Positions 1 to 9,233 of a stretch of 64,000 nucleotides of DNA are shown here, one piece after another; the first letter of the stretch is position 1, and the number at the start of each line of letters is the position of its first letter. Both the position numbers and the translations under genes were made by a program. Below the pieces are notes generated by a model. That model saw nothing but the letters and a program-made list of their open reading frames with translations, ran no database searches and had not been told where the DNA came from. This DNA is from CAZISM01 sp964541895 (lineage in GTDB: Bacteria; Zhuqueibacterota; Zhuqueibacteria; Residuimicrobiales; Residuimicrobiaceae). The stretch covers positions 23,053 to 87,052 of the forward strand of contig CAZISM010000007.1 in the NCBI GenBank assembly GCA_964541895.1. The letters are read 5' to 3'.

Positions 1-1880
1 TCCCACACCGCTTCCAGCACGCCATGGCGGGATACCGCTTCGGCTCCCAGTCCCATGACCCGGTCGCTGCGGTTTTCATTGAACAGCTGCAACAGACGAG
101 AGATGGATTCCTTATCGCCCATCTGGCCGATGGCCTGGACACAGGCTTCCTGCAACTCTTCCGAGGCGCTGTTCAGCAGCGCAACCAGATAGGGCAGGGC
201 GCGTCGGTCGCCGATCTGGCCCAGACTGCGGGCCGCCTGCACGCGAATGCCGGAAGAGGGATTGTTGAGGTGTTTGATGAGCGGCTCCACAGCTTCCATG
301 GCCCTGATGCGACCCAGAGCCCTGGCCGCCTCTTCGCGGACTTCGGCATCCGGATCATCCAGCCGGGGCAGGATGTCGCGAACAGCCAGCGTGCTGGACT
401 GGCCTTCCAGCATGCGCAGGGCGCGGGCCACCCGATGCGAATCTTCGGGTTTGCCGATCACGCCGATGCTGCCCATGGTGCGGAAAATGGATACCGAAGT
501 AATCTGTTGCAGCACCACCCCTACCGGCGTTTCGCCACCCTCCCTGATGCGGCTGATCAGGTAAAAACTTAGCAGGCACAGCGTCATATAGACCAGCACG
601 ACGATGTGAAAACTTTTAATGACCAGGAACTGTCCCAGCGGATAGTGCAGAGCAGCCAACGCGTCGGACAAAAATCCGCCCAGCAGGGCGCCGCTGGCGT
701 TGGCAATGCCGATTAGGGCAAAATACCAGGCGATATAAGTGGTGCGATTTCGTGGCGGGGTCAGCGTCATCATCAGTTGATTGGCGCCTTCAAAAATGGC
801 TGGACCGAGAATACCCATGAGCACGGCCATGACCGGAATGATAAACACATAATTGCTCGGAGAAATGAAAAACCAGCCGATGCCGGAGAGAAAATAAAGG
901 CTGCCGATCAGCACCACCGGCTTGCGGCCGAGCCGGTCCATGATCATGCCCCAGTAGGACACACTGGCCATATAGGCCAGTTGCGCGTTCAAGGTCAGAA
1001 TACCCAACCAGATGTTGGGCGCACCGATGCCGTCCGGCGCGGTCAGATACGGACCGATGAAAGGCGCCAGCACATTGGTGGAGAACATGAACAGACCCAG
1101 TCCGAGGAGAAAACGTCGAAAATTGCCATGGGTAACCGGCTCGAGGACCATACGCCAGGAAAGCGGAACATTCACCAGCGCGGATTTGGGTTCCGGAATA
1201 AAAAGAAACATGCTGACATCGAAGACGCCGCCGATGCCGGCGAGAAGGAAAAAGACGGCAAACACGACGAACGCATGTTCGTGAAAGATGTCCAGCGCCA
1301 GGGTCATGACAAAAAAGATCAGCATGCCGACAGCAAACACAATGGCGCTGCGGCGGCCGAAATAGGAGGCGCGCATGTTTTCCGGAATCAGGCTGGTCAT
1401 CCATGCAAACCAGCCCGACGTGGCGCTGTTATAAAACACCCAGGCAATGGCCAGACAGATCAGGATGGCGTTAATGCCCGTATGCTTGTCCCCGCCCATC
1501 AAAACGTAAAGAGCGACAAAAGCGGGCGCGGCGCCAAGGATACGGGCGATGAGGTGGTTAACCCACCAATAGGCCTTGATGGAAGAGAGCCGATTGTAGA
1601 TAAAGATGGAAACCAGGTGCAACACGGCCGTCAGATTCACAAAAGCCACCAGCATGCCGAGAGCGCTGGCAGAGCCGCCGAGGTGGTTTTTAAAAAAAAC
1701 GTTCACCATGTTGCCGGTGACCCCGTTGGCCATGGGCGACAGAAGAAAAAACCACGAAATGCCAAAGGTGCCGCCCAGGGTGTTCAACGTGAGGGAACGT
1801 TGCAGCTGGCTGGGTGATATCTCTTGCGAATACGGCTTGAAAAGCGAAGAAAATCTGGCGAATGTCGTAGAAACTTTCAT
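1..1880 (-). CDS. MFS transporter with C-terminal HEAT repeats (partial, runs off left edge)
   Basis: This reading frame is open from an ATG at 1880 (minus) to the window edge, 626 codons without a stop. Residues about 30-445 are hydrophobic in a major-facilitator pattern, with about a dozen membrane segments and the loop motif YWGMIMDRLGRKP typical of MFS proteins. From about residue 483 the chain turns into soluble HEAT-like helical repeats (DDPDAEVREEAARALGRI, then NNPSSGIRVQAARSLGQIGD, then further units). The family moves sugars or other small solutes across the inner membrane; the substrate cannot be read here. It diverges from the uxaC operon, so uptake of a uronate or oligosaccharide is a reasonable guess. 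No clear Shine-Dalgarno sequence precedes the ATG, but no alternative in-frame start was found close upstream. The C terminus lies outside the window. Confidence 0.85.
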   Translation of the reverse strand, partial: MKVSTTFARFSSLFKPYSQEISPSQLQRSLTLNTLGGTFGISWFFLLSPMANGVTGNMVNVFFKNHLGGSASALGMLVAFVNLTAVLHLVSIFIYNRLSSIKAYWWVNHLIARILGAAPAFVALYVLMGGDKHTGINAILICLAIAWVFYNSATSGWFAWMTSLIPENMRASYFGRRSAIVFAVGMLIFFVMTLALDIFHEHAFVVFAVFFLLAGIGGVFDVSMFLFIPEPKSALVNVPLSWRMVLEPVTHGNFRRFLLGLGLFMFSTNVLAPFIGPYLTAPDGIGAPNIWLGILTLNAQLAYMASVSYWGMIMDRLGRKPVVLIGSLYFLSGIGWFFISPSNYVFIIPVMAVLMGILGPAIFEGANQLMMTLTPPRNRTTYIAWYFALIGIANASGALLGGFLSDALAALHYPLGQFLVIKSFHIVVLVYMTLCLLSFYLISRIREGGETPVGVVLQQITSVSIFRTMGSIGVIGKPEDSHRVARALRMLEGQSSTLAVRDILPRLDDPDAEVREEAARALGRIRAMEAVEPLIKHLNNPSSGIRVQAARSLGQIGDRRALPYLVALLNSASEELQEACVQAIGQMGDKESISRLLQLFNENRSDRVMGLGAEAVSRHGVLEAVW

Positions 1881-1927
1881 GTTCCCGAGAAGTCTGGATT
1901 TTATCCTGTTGGCAGCAGAGTGACCAC

Positions 1928-1979
1928 ACTATTTGACCTGTAAAATAGTATATAAACGTTTTTGAAGCAAATACTATTT
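1928..1979. promoter_or_regulatory. Candidate operator: three ACTATTT half-sites between divergent genes
   Basis: ACTATTT occurs at 1928-1934 and 1973-1979, and inverted (AAATAGT) at 1943-1949. The second and third form a 9-bp inverted repeat (AAATAGTAT / ATACTATTT) with a 21-base gap centre to arm. A one-mismatch copy (GCTATTT) sits at 2021-2027. The cluster lies in the AT-rich 179-base gap between the MFS gene and uxaC, where a regulator could control both. The regulator is not identified. Confidence 0.45.
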
Positions 1980-2059
1980 CATATCCGGCCTAAAAATCGT
2001 TTTTAATTTGCCAAAATTTTGCTATTTTTCACAAGTGCACTAATGAAAGGGATGGACCT

Positions 2060-3475
2060 ATGGCATATCCATTGGAAATCAATCCGGATCGCTATTTCAG
2101 CTCTAATCCGGGCGAACGTAAAATAGCCCGGCATCTGTACGAGCGGATCAAAGATTTACCCTTGCTTTGTCCGCACGGGCACGTCGATCCACGTCTGTTT
2201 GCCGAAAATAAACCCTTTCCCGATCCTGCCGAACTGCTGGTTATACCGGATCACTATCTGTTCAGAATGCTATATTCCCAGGGTATCCCTATGGAAAACC
2301 TGGGCATCCCGCATCAGGACGGACGTGTCATGGAAGAGGATCGCCGTGTCATCTGGCAACTGGTGGCGGAACATTTTCATCTTTTCCGGGGTACACCCAC
2401 CGGTATGTGGCTGAAACATGAGTTGCACGACGTTCTGGGTATTCGCCAGCGCCTTTGTAAAGAGAGCGCCGATGAAATATTTGATCAGATGGTCGCTGTT
2501 TTGGCAAAACCGGATAACCTGCCCCGCGCCATGTTTGAGCGGTTCAACATCGAGGTCCTGTGCACCACGGATCCGCCCACCGACACTCTGGAACAGCACA
2601 AGAAAATTCAGGCCAGCGGCTGGAAGCGAAGGATCATACCCGCTTTCCGGCCCGATAATGTCACCGATTTCGCCGCCAACAACTGGCGCCAGAACCTGGA
2701 AAAGCTCGCTCACATCACGGGCGAAGATACCACCACTTATAAAGGTTTTATCCGGGCCCTGGAACAGCGACGGGCGTTTTTTAAAGAGATGGGAGCAACT
2801 TCCACCGACCAGGGCGTATTGACGCCCTTTACCATCGAGCTCAGCCCTGAGCAGGCGGCAAAACTTTTCAGCAAAGCCATGAAAGGCCAGGCGACAGCAG
2901 AAGACGCCCGCTTATTCACCGGCCATATGCTGATGGAAATGGCCCGTATGAGCAGTGAGGACGGTCTGGTCATGCAGATTCACCCGGGTGTTCTGCGCAA
3001 CCACAATCCGCAGTTGTACAGCCTGTTCGGACCGGACAAGGGCTGCGACATTCCCCTGGCCGTAGATTTTGTCCACGATCTCAAACCGTTGCTCAACCGC
3101 TTCGGCAATGATCACAAGATGACCATCATTGTGTTTACCATCGATGAGTCCGCCTATTCCCGAGAGCTGGCACCGTTGGCCGGACATTATCCGGCGATGA
3201 AACTGGGGCCGGCCTGGTGGTTCCTGGACAGCCGCGAAGCCATGCTCCGCTTTCGCAGATTGACCACAGAAACAGCCGGCTTTTATAATACGGTCGGATT
3301 CATTGACGATACCCGTGCGTTCCCATCCATCCCGGCGCGGCATGATTTGGCCCGTCGCATCGATTGCCGCTATCTGGCTGAACTGGTGGCTGAACATGTG
3401 ATCGATCTGGATGAAGCGGAGCAGGTGGCAGTGGATCTGGCCTACAATCTGGCCAAAAAGAGTTTTAAACTCTAG
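2060..3475 (+). CDS. uxaC: Glucuronate (uronate) isomerase UxaC
   Basis: UxaC interconverts D-glucuronate and D-fructuronate (or D-galacturonate and D-tagaturonate), the first cytosolic step of hexuronate breakdown. The 471-residue length is exactly that of the family. The N-terminal LLCPHGHVDP segment carries the His-x-His metal site of this amidohydrolase-related fold, and the chain stays collinear with the family (VPDHYLFRMLYSQG-type segment near residue 65, AMKLGPAWWFLDS near residue 380). There is no signal peptide. The ATG follows AAAGGGATGGACCT, a usable ribosome binding site. It opens a run of nine genes on this strand, 14 bases ahead of the next one. The downstream fructuronate reductase/mannonate dehydratase genes of the classical pathway are not in this window. 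Confidence 0.95.
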   Translation: MAYPLEINPDRYFSSNPGERKIARHLYERIKDLPLLCPHGHVDPRLFAENKPFPDPAELLVIPDHYLFRMLYSQGIPMENLGIPHQDGRVMEEDRRVIWQLVAEHFHLFRGTPTGMWLKHELHDVLGIRQRLCKESADEIFDQMVAVLAKPDNLPRAMFERFNIEVLCTTDPPTDTLEQHKKIQASGWKRRIIPAFRPDNVTDFAANNWRQNLEKLAHITGEDTTTYKGFIRALEQRRAFFKEMGATSTDQGVLTPFTIELSPEQAAKLFSKAMKGQATAEDARLFTGHMLMEMARMSSEDGLVMQIHPGVLRNHNPQLYSLFGPDKGCDIPLAVDFVHDLKPLLNRFGNDHKMTIIVFTIDESAYSRELAPLAGHYPAMKLGPAWWFLDSREAMLRFRRLTTETAGFYNTVGFIDDTRAFPSIPARHDLARRIDCRYLAELVAEHVIDLDEAEQVAVDLAYNLAKKSFKL

Positions 3476-3489
3476 CAAGGTATCTGTCC

Positions 3490-4491
3490 ATGGCAACATT
3501 GAATCGCAGATCTTTTTTCAAAAAGACGCTGGCCGCCTCTACGTTGACGGCCATGGGATTGTCCCTGGAAGAACGTATTCTGCTGGCGAACAGCTCGGCA
3601 GCAGCTGTCCAGGGTGCGGCGGCCTTGCCAAAAGGGAAAATCGGTGATCTGGCCGTCAGCCGGGTCATCGTCGGCGGCAACCTGACCAGCGGCTTTGCGC
3701 ACAGCCGTGATTTGATCTATGTCTCGCCGCTGTTGCGCCACTATTTCACGGACGAAAAAATATTCGAGACCTGGCGGCTGTGTGAAGCCAATGGCATCAA
3801 CACCGCCGTTTTGCGATTAGATGACAAGGTGTTGAATCTCATCAACACCTATTGGCGCCAACGAGGCGGCAAACTGCAATGGATCGCACAGATCAAGGTT
3901 TCAGAGAACAATCTGACTGAAATCGATCGCGCCATCGACAACGGCGCCCATGCCGTATTTGTCCATGGCGGAGTGTCGGATGAATGTGCCGCCAAAGGCA
4001 AAATCGACCTTTTGGCCGATGCGCTGGAGCGCATTCATATGGCCGGCATCCCCGCCGGCCTGGCCGGACATGCGCTCGAAGTGCCCATGATGGCGGAGCG
4101 CCACGGGTTGCAGCCGGATTTTTACATGAAGACCTTGAACAGCGGCAATTACTGGACGGCCGGCCCACGCCTGCCGAAGAATCCCAAATGGAAAGCGACT
4201 GATGTTGAACTGGTGGAGCCGGAGTATGCGCAGCCCGACCAGGATAATATGTGGTGCACCACACCGCAACAGACCATCGCTTTTATGAAAAACGTCCGCC
4301 GGCCCTGGATTGCCTACAAGGTGCTGGGCGCCGGTGCCATTAATCCCAAAGATGGATTTCAGTACGCTTTTGCCAACGGCGCTGATTTTATCTGTGCGGG
4401 TATGTTTGACTTTCAAATTCAGGAAAACGTAATCGTGGCCTCGGCGGTGCTGTCCGGTCAATGGGCACGTTCGCGGCCATGGTGTGGTTAA
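3490..4491 (+). CDS. Tat-exported protein of unknown function, TIM-barrel-like
   Basis: A 333-residue protein beginning with a twin-arginine signal (NRRSFFKK, then a hydrophobic stretch), so export in folded form is likely. The mature part (GKIGDLAVSRVIVGGNLTSG, then GGVSDE, then AGIPAGLAGHALEVPMMAER) alternates short hydrophobic strands and helices as in aldo-keto reductase or other TIM-barrel proteins, and it ends in the basic RSRPW segment that I associate with a family found in sugar-degradation loci of FCB and PVC bacteria. I cannot name a catalytic residue or reaction. It follows uxaC by 14 bases and precedes a small lipoprotein gene by 21 bases, so it is very probably cotranscribed. 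A periplasmic sugar oxidoreductase or epimerase role is a guess from context. Confidence 0.75.
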   Translation: MATLNRRSFFKKTLAASTLTAMGLSLEERILLANSSAAAVQGAAALPKGKIGDLAVSRVIVGGNLTSGFAHSRDLIYVSPLLRHYFTDEKIFETWRLCEANGINTAVLRLDDKVLNLINTYWRQRGGKLQWIAQIKVSENNLTEIDRAIDNGAHAVFVHGGVSDECAAKGKIDLLADALERIHMAGIPAGLAGHALEVPMMAERHGLQPDFYMKTLNSGNYWTAGPRLPKNPKWKATDVELVEPEYAQPDQDNMWCTTPQQTIAFMKNVRRPWIAYKVLGAGAINPKDGFQYAFANGADFICAGMFDFQIQENVIVASAVLSGQWARSRPWCG

Positions 4492-4512
4492 TGCGAAGGA
4501 AGGAAAGAGGGT

Positions 4513-4995
4513 ATGAAAAGGTTGTTCTGGCTCGCTATGGTTGCACTCGCCTTTACCAATTGCTCACTGATATCGCCGGAAAAAATAAACGTCGAGATAC
4601 GTTATCTGGTTCCCGAACCGATTGAAGGCTTGACCACCGGTTCGGTGGTCAGCAAAATAGATGGCGACACCGTGTATGTCTACCAGCGAGTCGAGATCAA
4701 TAACAGCGATATTACTGAAGCCCAATCCACGACCTATCGGGTTCACCCGGCTCTGGTGCTGGTTCTCAACGAAGAGGGCGCTTTGAAATTCAGCCAGACG
4801 ACGCGAGTGAATCAGGGACAATTGTTGGGCATCTTTTTTAACGGCAAGCTGATTGCCACACCTGTTATCGGCAAGGCGGTCTATTCCGGCAAGGTGATCA
4901 TTTATGGGGAATTCGATCGCCGCCAAATTGACAAGTGGGCAGCCGGCATCAACGCCGCGTTGAAAAGCAATCCTATACCGCAAAAACAATCATGA
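4513..4995 (+). CDS. Small secreted protein with SecD P1-head-like domain
   Basis: A 160-residue protein with an N-terminal signal (MKRLFWLAMVALAFTNC). The Cys at residue 17 could be a lipidation site, although Asn at -1 is atypical. Residues about 85-150 (LNEEGALKFSQTTRVNQG, then GIFFNGKLIATPVI, then YSGKVIIYGEFDRRQ) match the pattern of the P1 head subdomain of the translocase subunit SecD (EGAKKF, T, N-G, LDGKVISAPVI, ISGNF). SecD itself is a large membrane protein; here the head module stands alone. A function in periplasmic folding or export is only inferred. The stop codon overlaps the start of the downstream permease by four bases (ATGA at 4992-4995), implying translational coupling. 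Confidence 0.7.
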   Translation: MKRLFWLAMVALAFTNCSLISPEKINVEIRYLVPEPIEGLTTGSVVSKIDGDTVYVYQRVEINNSDITEAQSTTYRVHPALVLVLNEEGALKFSQTTRVNQGQLLGIFFNGKLIATPVIGKAVYSGKVIIYGEFDRRQIDKWAAGINAALKSNPIPQKQS

Positions 4996-6383
4996 CCGAT
5001 CCCAGGGCCGTCCCGACAGAACTCTTTTCAGAAAAGACGGAACTGCGCCGACAATTGGGTTTGACCGAAGCTTTTTCCATTCTGATCGGACGCATCATCG
5101 GCTCCGGTATTTTCCGGACGCCTGGGCCCATCATGCTGCTGGTTGGATCGGTGAGCGTGTTTTATGGCGTCTGGATCCTCGGAGGCCTGGCCACTCTGTT
5201 GGGCGCATTCTGTTACGCCGAAATGGCGGCGATGATGCCGCGTTCGGGAGGGCCCTATGCATTTCTGCGCGCCGCCTATCCGCCGGTCTGGGCTTTTTTG
5301 CGCGGCTGGGCCATGTTTTTTGTCTCGGAAACCGCTGCGATCGCTGCCGTTGCCATGGTATTCGCCGAGTACACCAACTCGTTATGCAACGTGGCTTTCG
5401 GTTTTGTCTTGCCACGTTATCTGGAAGTAGTGGTGGCGCTGGCCGTAATCTGGCTGCTGACGCTGATCAACTGCTTCGGCGTCGGCTTGAGCGGTAAAGT
5501 GCAAAACGTATTGAGCCTGGCAAAGCTCCTGGCCCTGGGAGTTATCCTCGGCGTATCCTTTACCCAGAGCGGTCACTGGGCCCATTTCTCGCAGCCCTTC
5601 TGGCCTGATGAATTCAGCTGGGCCACGTTTATCGCCATGGGCGCTTCGTTGCGCTATGCGTTCTTTGCCTTCAGCGGTTGGGAAGGCGCCACCTATGTGG
5701 CTGAAGAGGTGCAAAATCCCCGCAAAAACCTGCCGCTCTCTCTTATACTCGGCATCACCGGAGTGCTTCTGATCTATCTGGCCATCAACACCGCTTATCT
5801 CTATCAGATCCCGGTGCAGACCATACAGGAATCGAAATGGGTGGCCGTGGATGCCATGCAGGCGGCCATCGGCGGTCTGGGAGGCGCACTGGTTTCTCTC
5901 GCCGTCATGCTCAATACCTTTGGCAGCGTCAGTTCGCAGGTGCTGGTAAAGGCGCGCGGGGTTTATGCCATGGCCCGAGACGGTCTGTTTTTTCCTGCGT
6001 TCGGCAAAATCCACAGCAGGTACAAAACGCCGAATAACGCGCTGCTGGTGCAGGCGGTGTGGGCATCGGTGCTGTTGATGGGCGCCGCTTTCGCAACCCA
6101 TGTCTATGAAACCATCATCGATTTTTTCTCGTTTACCTCGGCCATTTTTAATATTTCAACGTTTGTGGCGGTTTTCATTTTTCGCAGAAAATTCCGCAAT
6201 GTGCATCGACCCTATCGAGCCTGGGGCTATCCTGTGTCGCTGGTGCTGGTGTTGATCATGCAGCTGTGGCTGCTGATCACCACGCTGATCACGGCGCTCA
6301 TTCCATCGTTATGCGGGCTGGCCCTGACGCTGACCGGATTGATCTACTATTATCGTTTTCGCATTTTTAAAAAAATGAGGTGA
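4992..6383 (+). CDS. APC-family amino acid/organic cation permease
   Basis: A 463-residue integral membrane protein with about twelve hydrophobic segments. The first segment has the APC-superfamily signature GRIIGSGIFRTPG, and the AEMAAMMPRSGGPYAFLRAAY segment is the other diagnostic motif. Such carriers move amino acids by proton symport or exchange. The start chosen is ATG 4992, which overlaps the previous stop; an upstream in-frame ATG at 4935 lies inside the previous gene and is not credible. An amino acid carrier between uronate and glycan genes may import an amino sugar derivative or an amino acid released with the glycan, but the substrate is not determined. The next gene starts 3 bases after its stop. 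Confidence 0.88.
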   Translation: MTDPRAVPTELFSEKTELRRQLGLTEAFSILIGRIIGSGIFRTPGPIMLLVGSVSVFYGVWILGGLATLLGAFCYAEMAAMMPRSGGPYAFLRAAYPPVWAFLRGWAMFFVSETAAIAAVAMVFAEYTNSLCNVAFGFVLPRYLEVVVALAVIWLLTLINCFGVGLSGKVQNVLSLAKLLALGVILGVSFTQSGHWAHFSQPFWPDEFSWATFIAMGASLRYAFFAFSGWEGATYVAEEVQNPRKNLPLSLILGITGVLLIYLAINTAYLYQIPVQTIQESKWVAVDAMQAAIGGLGGALVSLAVMLNTFGSVSSQVLVKARGVYAMARDGLFFPAFGKIHSRYKTPNNALLVQAVWASVLLMGAAFATHVYETIIDFFSFTSAIFNISTFVAVFIFRRKFRNVHRPYRAWGYPVSLVLVLIMQLWLLITTLITALIPSLCGLALTLTGLIYYYRFRIFKKMR

Positions 6384-6386
6384 GCC

Positions 6387-7712
6387 ATGAAGCGCAACAG
6401 ATTCATATCCCTGCTCGGGCTGATTACCCTATGCCTCGGGCTGTCCTTCGTTTACAGCCAGAGCAGGCCCGAGTTTGTCAAGGTGCTGGTAGCGCCGGAT
6501 CATGCTGATTGGCAGTACAAGCCGGGTGAGCAGGTGCGCTTCCAGGTGCAGGTCTATCAATTCGGCCGCCCGCTGGAAAACGCAGCCATTCGCTATGAAA
6601 TCGGGCCGGAACTGCTCAAGCCGGTGTTGACCGGCAAGCAGGTGCTGAAGAACGGCACCGCTACGCTCGATGGCGGCACCATGAAACAACCCGGTTTTAT
6701 GGACTGCAAAGTAACCGTTTCACTGGACAACGTCGATTATTCCGGCATGGCGGCCGCGGCATTTGCGCCGGATCAGATTCAGCCCACTACCACGTTGCCT
6801 GCTGATTTCAAAGAGTTCTGGGACAAAGCCAAAGCCGAAGCGGCCAGGATTCCCCTGGACACGCGCATGACGCTGGTGCCGCAAAAGTGCACGGAACTTT
6901 TAGATGTGTATCATGTGAGCGTGCAGAATTTTTCCGCCGGCGCCCGCCTCTACGGCATGCTGTGCGTGCCAAAAAAGCCGGGCAAATACCCTGCTCTGCT
7001 GCGGGTGCCCGGCGCCGGGATCAGGCCGTATCAGGGCGATGTGGCCAATGCGGCCAAGGGCATGATCACCTTGGAAATCGGCATTCACGGCATTCCGGTC
7101 AACCTGGAACCGTACGTCTATGATGAATTGCGCGCCGGCGCCCTGGTCAATTATCCATTTGTCAACCTTGACGATAAGGACCGTTATTACTATAAACGCG
7201 TATATCTGGGTTGCGTGCGCGCCATCGATTTTATCTATTCGTTGCCCCAGTTTGATGGAGAACGACTGGCGGTGACCGGCGGCAGTCAGGGCGGCGCGTT
7301 GACTATTGTGACTGCCGGTCTTGACAGTCGCATCAAATGGCTGGTGGCGTATTACCCTGCCTTGTGCGATTTGACCGGTTATCTCCATGGCCGGGCCGGC
7401 GGCTGGCCGCACATGTTCAATGAAGCCAATAAAGCGTTCAACGTAAAGCCCGAGAAAATCGAAACCAGCAAATATTATGATGTGGTCAATTTTGCCCGTT
7501 TTGTTAAAGCGCCCGGATACTACTCCTGGGGCTATAACGACAATGTCTGCCCGCCGACCTCGATGCATTCGGCGTATAACGTGATCACCGCTCCCAAAGC
7601 GTTGCTGGTGGCCAACGATACCGGTCACTGGGCGTATGCGGAACAGTACGGCAAAACCGATGGCTGGCTGCTGGACAAATTGCTGGGTGCAGCTGAAATA
7701 GCACCCAAATAA
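6387..7712 (+). CDS. Secreted acetylxylan esterase-type hydrolase (CE7-like)
   Basis: A 441-residue alpha/beta hydrolase with a signal peptide (MKRNRFISLLGLITLCLGLSFVYS). Residues about 30-130 form an extra N-terminal beta domain; the esterase domain starts near 140 (ADFKEFWDKAKAEA, the characteristic CE7 opening). The nucleophile elbow is GGSQGG with Ser300; a candidate acid is in YNDNVCPPTS and the His in NDTGHW. CE7 enzymes remove acetyl groups from xylan, oligosaccharides or related esters. It is exported, probably to the periplasm, and lies 25 bases before a sulfatase gene, which suggests combined removal of acetyl and sulfate groups from the same glycan. Confidence 0.88.
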   Translation: MKRNRFISLLGLITLCLGLSFVYSQSRPEFVKVLVAPDHADWQYKPGEQVRFQVQVYQFGRPLENAAIRYEIGPELLKPVLTGKQVLKNGTATLDGGTMKQPGFMDCKVTVSLDNVDYSGMAAAAFAPDQIQPTTTLPADFKEFWDKAKAEAARIPLDTRMTLVPQKCTELLDVYHVSVQNFSAGARLYGMLCVPKKPGKYPALLRVPGAGIRPYQGDVANAAKGMITLEIGIHGIPVNLEPYVYDELRAGALVNYPFVNLDDKDRYYYKRVYLGCVRAIDFIYSLPQFDGERLAVTGGSQGGALTIVTAGLDSRIKWLVAYYPALCDLTGYLHGRAGGWPHMFNEANKAFNVKPEKIETSKYYDVVNFARFVKAPGYYSWGYNDNVCPPTSMHSAYNVITAPKALLVANDTGHWAYAEQYGKTDGWLLDKLLGAAEIAPK

Positions 7713-7737
7713 GCAAACGTACCTGGAGGAGGTCTCT

Positions 7738-9222
7738 ATGGTTAACCATCAAACGACCAGCCGACGCGGTTTTCTGGGATCTGTGGCTGCCATGACGCCG
7801 CTGCTGCTCGCCGCACAGCAGAAAAAACAACGTTTGCCTTTGCCGGCACGAATTTCGGGCCGCAAGCCCAAAAACGTCATCTTTATTCTCAGCGACGATC
7901 ATCGCTACGACGCCATGGGTTTTATGGGCAAAATACCCTTCCTGCAGACGCCTAATATGGATCGAATGGCGCAGGAAGGAGCCCATATCCGCAACGCCTT
8001 TGTTTCAACAGCTCTCTGCTCGCCGAGTCGAGCCTCCATTTTTACCGGACAATACGCCCACAGCCACGGGGTGGTTGATAACAACACCGACATTCCGGCC
8101 GATACTATTTTTTTCCCCAGCTATTTGCAGCAGCTCGGCTATCGCACGGCGTTTTTCGGAAAATGGCATATGGGCAGCGACAGCGATGAGCCACGACCGG
8201 GTTTTGATCGCTGGGTCAGCTTTCGCGGACAGGGTGTTTACCATAATCCGGAATTGAACGTCGATGGCGCCAAGGTGCAGCGGCCAGGCTATATCACCGA
8301 TCTTCTGACCGAGTATGCGCTGGAGTGGATGAAATCGCAGGAGAAGCAGCCGTTCTTTCTCTTTTTATCGCACAAGGCGGTGCACGCCATGTTTGAACCG
8401 GCGGCTCGCCATAAAGGCCGCTACGATAACGTTCCGCTGCCCTATCCGCAGACCATGGCGGACACGGAAGAGAATTATCGCAATAAACCGGCCTGGGTGC
8501 GGCAACAGCGCAACTCCTGGCATGGTGTCGATTATATGTACCACGGCCAACTGGACTTTGATACCTTTTATCGTCGCTATTGTGAAACCCTGCTGGCGCT
8601 GGACGAAAGCATCGGCCGGGTTCTGGATCATGTTCGCCAGGCCGGCCTCGAGGAAGAGACGGTCGTGTTTTATATGGGTGACAATGGTTTTTCATTCGGC
8701 GAACATGGTTTGATCGACAAGCGGCACATGTATGAAGAATCCATGCGCGTGCCGTTTCTGGTGCGGGCGCCCGGCCTGGTTCGCTCGGGCATGCAGATTG
8801 ATCCACTGGTACAAAACATCGACATCGCACCCACGATCCTGGAACTGGCCGGTTTGAAGACCCCATTGCATATGCAGGGCCGCTCCTTTGTGCCCTTACT
8901 GCAGGAAAAGCAGGTGGAGTGGCGCGACGCGGTTCTGTACGAATATTACTGGGAACGCAACTTTCCGCAAACGCCCACTGTGCACGGCGTGCGCACGCAG
9001 CAATATAAATACATGCACTATCACGGCATCTGGGATATCGACGAACTGTACGATATTCAACAGGATCCGCTGGAAACCAATAACCTGATCCATAGTCCGG
9101 CTCACAAAGATATCGTCAAGAGCCTGAACAAACGTATGTTCGATATGCTGGAAGCGAGCGGGGGGATGGCCATTCCACTGCGTCGTGACGCCGGCGGGCA
9201 GAACAACAAGCGAAAACCTTAG
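7738..9222 (+). CDS. Tat-exported sulfatase (S1 family)
   Basis: A 494-residue arylsulfatase-like enzyme. A twin-arginine signal (TSRRGFLGS) precedes the catalytic domain, which opens with VIFILSDDHRYD, providing the paired Asp calcium ligands. The sulfatase signature CSPSRAS has Cys94, which would be converted to formylglycine; FFGKWHMGS and YMGDNGFSFGEHG are the other conserved blocks. The enzyme hydrolyses sulfate esters, in this setting most likely on a sulfated polysaccharide. No formylglycine-generating enzyme gene occurs in the window. GGAGGAGG lies just before the ATG. It is followed after 11 bases by the FAD oxidoreductase gene. Confidence 0.93.
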   Translation: MVNHQTTSRRGFLGSVAAMTPLLLAAQQKKQRLPLPARISGRKPKNVIFILSDDHRYDAMGFMGKIPFLQTPNMDRMAQEGAHIRNAFVSTALCSPSRASIFTGQYAHSHGVVDNNTDIPADTIFFPSYLQQLGYRTAFFGKWHMGSDSDEPRPGFDRWVSFRGQGVYHNPELNVDGAKVQRPGYITDLLTEYALEWMKSQEKQPFFLFLSHKAVHAMFEPAARHKGRYDNVPLPYPQTMADTEENYRNKPAWVRQQRNSWHGVDYMYHGQLDFDTFYRRYCETLLALDESIGRVLDHVRQAGLEEETVVFYMGDNGFSFGEHGLIDKRHMYEESMRVPFLVRAPGLVRSGMQIDPLVQNIDIAPTILELAGLKTPLHMQGRSFVPLLQEKQVEWRDAVLYEYYWERNFPQTPTVHGVRTQQYKYMHYHGIWDIDELYDIQQDPLETNNLIHSPAHKDIVKSLNKRMFDMLEASGGMAIPLRRDAGGQNNKRKP

Positions 9223-9233
9223 AGGAGAACACC

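Noticed and set aside
777..1817. Long plus-strand open frame of 346 codons, rich in His, Gln, Lys and Arg
   Set aside because: It is antisense to the MFS-HEAT gene, has low-complexity composition and no domain pattern; the opposite strand encodes a clear membrane protein.
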